Below, in pieces: positions 59,932-64,000 of a stretch of 64,000 bases of DNA. The stretch lies in NCBI GenBank assembly GCA_036520615.1, contig DATDJI010000021.1:28257-92256 (forward strand), written 5' to 3'. The notes below the pieces were generated by a model. That model worked only from the letters and a program-made list of their open reading frames with translations, had not been told where the DNA came from and did no database searches. The translations under genes were made by a program, and so were the position numbers. This stretch comes from CAMCXE01 sp036520615. GTDB taxonomy: Bacteria; Pseudomonadota; Gammaproteobacteria; Pseudomonadales; Cellvibrionaceae. Numbering within the stretch: the first letter of the stretch is position 1; every line of letters starts with the position of its first letter.

Positions 59932-60756
59932 TTAACCCCTGAATTTTTGAATATATTCGTAGGCTGCGCGGATTTTTTGAAATTGCTCAGTCGAAGCTTT
60001 AATCATAAAATCCGGTACGCCTTGGCCAGCTAATTTATCTGGGTGGTATTGCGACATTTTTTTGCGGTAGGCATCTTTAAGTTCAGCATCGCTGACGCTT
60101 GCCGCTACACCCAAGGCTTCATAGGCCGTCGTCAATTCGTCGCTATCGCCGGTGTCGTAAGGTGCACTTTTATCTGCGTCTGGTTTTCTTTGGCTATTTT
60201 TTTGCGCAGTTTGTTCGGTGAATTTATGCTGGGATGCGATCATTTTAAGTAAATGATCATATGCATAACTGGAAAATCCCAATGTTTTGCCCACTGACTG
60301 TAGCGTAGCGATTTCAGAGGGGTACAAAATTCCATCTATGCGCGCCAAATTGACTAAATACACTAATAGAATTTCCGTTAAATCGGGCATTTTTTTAACC
60401 AGGTCCAAAAATTCCTGTAATTGCTCATCTAAACTAATTTTTAGCTGTGATCCCTCTTTAAACAATTTCATTGCTTCGGTTTTGCGTGGCTCCTTTAATC
60501 CCATCTTATCCATATAGGTTTCGGTTAGCCGAACTTCTACGACGTGTACATGGCCGTCACATTTGGCAACATAACCAAGTAATAAAAATACTGTGTTAAA
60601 AAATAAATCATGAAACGTGCCGCGCTTGGGTGGCGGCAAAGCGGCAGTATCTGCAGAAATTGAAAAGAACTGCGCTAAATATTGAGCGATAACATGGCCA
60701 TAGCGATAAACAAGTACAACGGATAACGACAGGACAGCAAGAACAATTATGGACAT
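59932..60756 (-). CDS. djlA: DjlA-type membrane-anchored DnaJ co-chaperone
   Basis: Inner-membrane J-protein that stimulates DnaK; in E. coli it affects envelope stress signalling. The 274-residue protein has an N-terminal transmembrane segment (about residues 3-26), a TerB-like helical domain (~55-165, VFLLLGYVAKCDGHVHVVEV and VNLARIDGILYPSE), a Lys/Asp-rich linker, and a C-terminal J domain with the HPD motif in RKKMSQYHPDKLAGQG. The domain order is that of DjlA. Confidence 0.93.
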   Translation of the reverse strand: MSIIVLAVLSLSVVLVYRYGHVIAQYLAQFFSISADTAALPPPKRGTFHDLFFNTVFLLLGYVAKCDGHVHVVEVRLTETYMDKMGLKEPRKTEAMKLFKEGSQLKISLDEQLQEFLDLVKKMPDLTEILLVYLVNLARIDGILYPSEIATLQSVGKTLGFSSYAYDHLLKMIASQHKFTEQTAQKNSQRKPDADKSAPYDTGDSDELTTAYEALGVAASVSDAELKDAYRKKMSQYHPDKLAGQGVPDFMIKASTEQFQKIRAAYEYIQKFRG

Positions 60757-60958
60757 GTTACTAACCTCAGGGTTACTGGTACCAATGGGTGTACGCCATG
60801 CCGCCTAATAAACTAGGGAGGTTAAAAATCTTGGCCATCTTACAATTAACGGAACGTTCAAATAAACGCAAAGTGTTGCGCAGTTGCAAGGAAAAGTCGG
60901 CCTCATACTGCGGCTTAGCTTATTCAAAGTTCCTGGAGCGCCTATTTGGTCAACTAAA

Positions 60959-61492
60959 TTAAAGAGTGATCTTTCCTTCAATCGAATCATCCAATGTTTT
61001 ACCCATAACCGCACCTATTACCATTTTAACTCCGGCAACGGCAAAGCCATGTTTTGAATCCCAATAATGACCCTCTATTGGCGACACCTTAATAACAGAA
61101 ATGCGCGGGTCATTTTCACCTTCGGTAAACCAGGTTTTAAATATAGGTTTCCAGAGTTCTTTAATTTTATTTTCATCGCGAGAGGCGGTGGCGATACCTT
61201 TTAATACCAAAAAGTCAGAATGAGGGGAGCCTTGAAAATACAAAGTAACACGTGGGTCTGAAGTGATTTCCTGGTTTTTATGGCTATCGCTTGAGCTTAG
61301 AAACCATATATTCCCTTCGTTATCCACTTGTTGTGCGCCCATTGGCCGCGTGCCGCAGGTTCCAGTGATCGCTGTAGTAGTGAAAAAACAACTCTCCGCT
61401 TTATCAACAATATGCTTAATGCGCTCAACAGCTGCACTGCCAATTAAATCTTCATGATGGTGTTCGGTTTGATTTTTGTTAATCGAATCCAT
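60959..61492 (-). CDS. Pyridoxamine 5'-phosphate oxidase-like stress protein
   Basis: Split-barrel flavin-binding protein of the general stress protein 26 family; likely binds FMN, FAD or F420-like cofactor but reaction unknown. In the 177-residue protein, the core strands are ITGTCGTRPMGAQQVDNEGNIWFLSS, PRVTLYFQGSPHSDFLVLKGIA and PISVIKVSPIEGHYWDSKHG. A PNPOx activity is unlikely because the family's PLP-site motifs are missing. ATG 61492 follows an AGGC-rich region. Confidence 0.88.
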   Translation of the reverse strand: MDSINKNQTEHHHEDLIGSAAVERIKHIVDKAESCFFTTTAITGTCGTRPMGAQQVDNEGNIWFLSSSDSHKNQEITSDPRVTLYFQGSPHSDFLVLKGIATASRDENKIKELWKPIFKTWFTEGENDPRISVIKVSPIEGHYWDSKHGFAVAGVKMVIGAVMGKTLDDSIEGKITL

Positions 61493-62162
61493 AAGAGCCT
61501 CGCCTGGGTGCGTGAAAATAGTGGGGGCGTTGCAAAGGCAACACAGATCTATGCACTGTATGCCTCCTACAGTGATGAAACCGTGCGCTAGGCAACCTAG
61601 GCAACAAGGATTTAGGGACCGCTGAAAAACTCAATGGGCGCACGTCCCGCCTTGATAATTTTTTAAAAGCACGTCAGATACAGTATGCAAAGACGAATAC
61701 AAGAAGTGAGTTAGCTGGCCAATAACTCAGCCACTCATGAAGGCAATACGGGGCAAACCTTATCCACTAGTTAGTTTCGCGTAGTAGTAACGTTTTCAGC
61801 TAATAGTAATTCTATGCGAAGATAGAAGTTTCTATCACGTGGTATCGCCACTTATAAATTTGCCAACCCACTGGTGGATGTTTAGGAATTAAAAGTTAAT
61901 CGTATCGATAAAAAGTTAAAAAATAAGACCTATATCTGCATGCATATTAATTAGATGGTTTGCGCCATATTGGATAGGTTTAAATTTAATTTCTTTCACC
62001 TAAGCTATATAAAAACATCTCGGGCAAAATGGCTCTGCTTTTACTGTTTTTCTAAAAGTTCGGTCAAGATCAATTATTCAGGACGTCTAAACGGCTCATC
62101 ACCCAGCAAGTCTCACTTTCGGGTGCCAAGTTTGTGGACACAAATAAGTTTTCATCCATGGT
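61493..62162. other. 670-bp intergenic region upstream of the arsR promoter
   Basis: AT-rich, no supported gene. The frame open from 61955 is an in-frame extension of the ArsR ORF without its own start signals. The left part should hold the promoter of the leftward PNPOx-like gene. Confidence 0.4.
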
Positions 62163-62191
62163 TTGACTTTCTTTCACCTGCAAGATATTGT
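62163..62191 (+). promoter_or_regulatory. Strong sigma70-like promoter giving a leaderless arsR-type transcript
   Basis: -35 TTGACT (62163-62168), a 17-bp spacer and -10 TATTGT (62186-62191). The A of the regulator's ATG (62198) lies 7 nt after the -10, exactly where transcription should begin. Confidence 0.68.
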
Positions 62192-62197
62192 TTGCAC

Positions 62198-62530
62198 ATG
62201 ATAGACAAAAACATATACCAACGGGGAGATCAATTGCTGGCTATCCTGGCGGCACTCGCCAATCCCCACCGGCTTAGGATTATCGGAGCACTGCATTCTG
62301 GTGGCCGTAATTATGTGAGCCAGCTCGCCCGTGAGATTGGTATTAGCCGCCCATTACTACAGCTGCATCTTCAGAAACTTGCCGATGCAGGCTTGGTGAC
62401 GAGTCAACTTGAATTGTCTGACGACGGCAAGGCATTAAATTATTACGAAGTTTCGCACTTTGCTGTTCAACTGACTCCAGCTTTTATTGCTGAAGCCACC
62501 CGCTCCTTGACAATTAATCTTGAAAATTAG
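62198..62530 (+). CDS. ArsR-family winged-helix regulator, apparently leaderless
   Basis: Small dimeric DNA-binding repressor, 110 residues. The winged-helix core reads ILAALANPHRLRIIGALHSG, VSQLAREIGISRPLLQLHLQKLADAGLV and then a beta wing. There is no Cys pair for arsenic or metal sensing, so the signal is not a thiol-bound metal of the ArsR/CadC kind. No ribosome-binding site precedes ATG 62198, and the promoter places its first base at the predicted transcription start. The next gene, a small membrane protein, follows by 8 nt and is probably its regulatory partner. Confidence 0.85.
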   Translation: MIDKNIYQRGDQLLAILAALANPHRLRIIGALHSGGRNYVSQLAREIGISRPLLQLHLQKLADAGLVTSQLELSDDGKALNYYEVSHFAVQLTPAFIAEATRSLTINLEN

Positions 62531-62538
62531 AGGCACTT

Positions 62539-62795
62539 ATGTCTGACAGTTCGCTTTTTGCAGTATTTTTTTTCCGTCGCTGGCGGCTGTAATTATTTTT
62601 TCCATGAAATATATTGCAGCTACCCTGCAGGCAAAATTCCGTCTTACGCAGGATGACGCTTATCGTGAAATTGTAGTAAAAACCGCTACAGTGCAGTCAG
62701 AAATGGCCGAGGGACTTTCTTTAATGCAAACTACACTTGTAGAAATTCAATCAAAACTGGCAGCCTTGGAAAAGATCTTAAAAGAAGTTGAATAA
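62539..62795 (+). pseudogene. Small membrane protein interrupted by a frameshift in a T8 run
   Basis: Translation from ATG 62539 (GAGG at 62529-62532) gives MSDSSLFAVFFF and stops at 62590-62592. The -1 frame continues PSLAAVIIFSMKYIAATLQ and runs to the stop at 62795. Joined, they make an 85-residue single-span membrane protein with a charged helical tail (KFRLTQDDAYREIVVKTATV, then AALEKILKEVE). The break lies in eight Ts (62566-62573), which read as slippery heptamer T-TTT-TTC in frame. Either one T is missing (mutation or base-calling error), or -1 ribosomal frameshifting joins the two. An internal ATG at 62604 could give a 63-residue soluble form. Confidence 0.72.
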
Positions 62796-63235
62796 TAATT
62801 GGGTTTGTGGGGACAATTTTCCTTATTTTTCGTCTGTTTGAAACGGCGCTATTCGTAGCGGCTAATTTGGTTATCTAAAGTTGCGGCATTTTCGGCGATT
62901 AGCAAGCCTTAATTTTCTTCGCAATCGTATTTTTTCCGTCGTCTAAGTGCATGAATCGTGTAATGCTGTTGCTCATGGATTAAAAAAGCCTGTCTGTTAT
63001 AGCCGGGGAAGAAATCTATAGTGGCCTTTATCATCACGATAAATATCGACCTACGTATTTTTCAGTTGTGTTACAAGCTGAACCCCTCTAGCCAACCTTA
63101 CATGTAAGATCTCCAATTCTTCATATTTCCTTATTTTAAACTTTTCACAGATTGATTGTTGCGAGGCGTGTTGAGATATAGCTGCCTATATTTTACTTTC
63201 TTATTTTCTTGATGCATCCTTTTTTGAAAATCATT
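62796..63235. other. 440-bp intergenic region after the ArsR-linked gene
   Basis: No ORF or RNA feature recognised. It contains AT-rich sequence between the rightward ArsR pair and the leftward deaminase gene, so both should end here. No T-tailed hairpin was seen with confidence. Confidence 0.4.
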
Positions 63236-63697
63236 TTATATGCCAACGTCCCCAAGCCAAATAGGCCTGGTTTTAGGGTCTTTTTGAAATGTGCGGTTAA
63301 GTTCAATGGACGGTTGATGCTCGATAATCGTAACCTCAACACCGCGACTGCCCAGCATGTGCAAATCAGTTGCGTAATCACCAATATTGATATTATCAAG
63401 CACGACTACGCGCGGAATGCCAAATAAAATTATTGCACCTGTACACATCAAACAAGGCGTAAGCGAGCTATAAATTGTTGCTTGGGTAAAATCAACCTGG
63501 TGTTTGGCATTTTCGATGCAGTCTGTTTCGCCATGCCGAATGTTGCTACCGCACTGAACTCTATGGTTGTGACCAACTGCCACTACTTTTCCATTCACTA
63601 GCAGGCTACTACCAATGGGCACACCACCTTCATTAAAGCTTTTTAGCGCTTGCGCATAAGCGGCTTCAACACCTAATTGCAGATCAGTTGTATGCAT
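63236..63697 (-). CDS. Cytosine deaminase of the yeast FCY1 type
   Basis: Zinc-dependent CDA-superfamily deaminase, probably turning cytosine into uracil in pyrimidine salvage. Zinc ligands are His55 (RHGETDC, with catalytic Glu57), Cys82 and Cys85 (LTPCLMCTGAII), matching yeast FCY1 His62/Glu64/Cys91/Cys94 with the same gaps. The FCY1-like surroundings GHNHRVQCGS, GIPRVVVLDNINIG and the C-terminal PIWLGDVG also match. The 153-residue length is close to yeast's 158. It is unlike E. coli CodA (amidohydrolase). Guanine or tRNA deaminase activity is less likely. Confidence 0.85.
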   Translation of the reverse strand: MHTTDLQLGVEAAYAQALKSFNEGGVPIGSSLLVNGKVVAVGHNHRVQCGSNIRHGETDCIENAKHQVDFTQATIYSSLTPCLMCTGAIILFGIPRVVVLDNINIGDYATDLHMLGSRGVEVTIIEHQPSIELNRTFQKDPKTRPIWLGDVGI

Positions 63698-63759
63698 AAA
63701 TTAATCTCTAGATTAAAAATAGTTATTTTAAATTGTACAGGCTAAGTGCTTGGTAGAGG

Positions 63760-64000
63760 TGTAATGGTCTAATACCACCGGACACTTTAATGAGAGGCAA
63801 TAAAACGTCAACCATTGGCGTCCCCTATGACTCAGAAACGCAGTTACAAACAATATCCTAAAGAGTTCAAAGACGAGGCGGTAGCCCTGGTGCTTGAGCA
63901 AGGCTATTCGGTTCCAGAGGCCGCGAAATCATTGGGTATAGGGGCCAATATGCTGTACAAGTGGAAAGAGCTTCACGAACTACAAATTTCGGGGAAAGCG
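63760..64000 (+). mobile_element. Left end of an IS3-family insertion sequence (truncated by window)
   Basis: A short AT-rich region followed by ACCACCGGACACTTT, a sequence typical of the outer ends of IS3-family elements, lies just before a transposase orfA. The left boundary is estimated near 63760; terminal repeats and target-site duplication cannot be confirmed as the element leaves the window. Confidence 0.55.
63827..64000 (+). CDS. IS3-family transposase OrfA (partial)
   Basis: The first 58 residues of a helix-turn-helix transposase subunit. It starts MTQKRSYKQYPKEFKDEAVA and continues LVLEQGYSVPEAAKSLGIGANMLYKWK, the standard IS3 OrfA DNA-binding motif. The frame is open to the window end. 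OrfB (DDE domain) would follow outside. Confidence 0.9.
   Translation, partial: MTQKRSYKQYPKEFKDEAVALVLEQGYSVPEAAKSLGIGANMLYKWKELHELQISGKA

Overview
The window looks like chromosome from a plant-cell-wall-degrading gammaproteobacterium close to Cellvibrio or Saccharophagus (family Cellvibrionaceae). Three things support this. Many gene pairs follow the Pseudomonas-type arrangement: cvpA-purF-metZ, dacA-ybeD-lipB-lipA, cysH next to thrH, and aguA-aguB. A GH67 alpha-glucuronidase lipoprotein and a GH94 phosphorylase with its own sugar symporter are present. There is also a TonB-ExbB-ExbD-ExbD-TPR energy-transduction operon of the kind found in bacteria rich in TonB-dependent receptors. Nearly all of the window is ordinary chromosomal coding sequence. 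No rRNA, tRNA, CRISPR array, prophage or defence island was seen. The only mobile element is the start of an IS3-type element at the right edge.

Layout. 1-4.2 kb: the 3' part of a dimeric dUTPase gene, malate dehydrogenase, a Bcp peroxiredoxin, an AraC-type regulator and a solitary yajC. 4.3-10.2 kb: a cytochrome c maturation operon, ccmABCDEFG, ending in an unknown exported protein where ccmH would be expected. 10.2-13.6 kb: agmatine-to-putrescine genes aguAB and an intracellular PHB depolymerase. 13.6-14.0 kb: a perfect FNR/ANR box ahead of a 43-residue CcoM-like cbb3 oxidase subunit. 14.6-20.7 kb: cvpA, purF, metZ, rmuC, a cytochrome c5 and a small membrane protein. 21.4-24.4 kb: a 1003-residue protein with a long acidic linker and a C-terminal AIM24-type domain. 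24.5-36.9 kb: GH67 alpha-glucuronidase, a pseudouridine synthase, dacA-ybeD-lipB-lipA, a GNAT enzyme, cysH, thrH, carbonic anhydrase, sbcB and pyrB.

37-43 kb (mostly minus strand): a diguanylate cyclase, dgkA, a SUI1/YciH protein and the TonB operon. 43.5-47.4 kb: a GH94 enzyme whose residues fit cellobionic acid phosphorylase better than cellobiose phosphorylase, with a GPH-type symporter. 47.6-55.5 kb: a tightly overlapping minus-strand operon of nth, an RND efflux pair, an L,D-transpeptidase and a MepK-like murein endopeptidase. 55.6-63.7 kb: an alpha/beta hydrolase, dinB, a VOC protein, an Old Yellow Enzyme, djlA, a PNPOx-like protein, an ArsR regulator with a leaderless-type promoter, a small membrane protein split by a frameshift in a T8 run, and a yeast-FCY1-type cytosine deaminase.

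Themes. Hemicellulose and oxidised-cellulose products are handled by GH67, GH94 and the symporter, with TonB-driven uptake. Respiration is served by the ccm genes, cytochrome c5 and the CcoM-like peptide. The cell wall is served by dacA, the L,D-transpeptidase and the MepK-like protein. No wholly new multigene system stands out. The best leads are the AIM24 fusion protein, the frameshifted ArsR-linked gene, the GH94 specificity call, the ccm operon without ccmH/ccmI, and the efflux plus 3-3 crosslink-remodelling operon. Functions come from reading motifs by eye; no database search was run.
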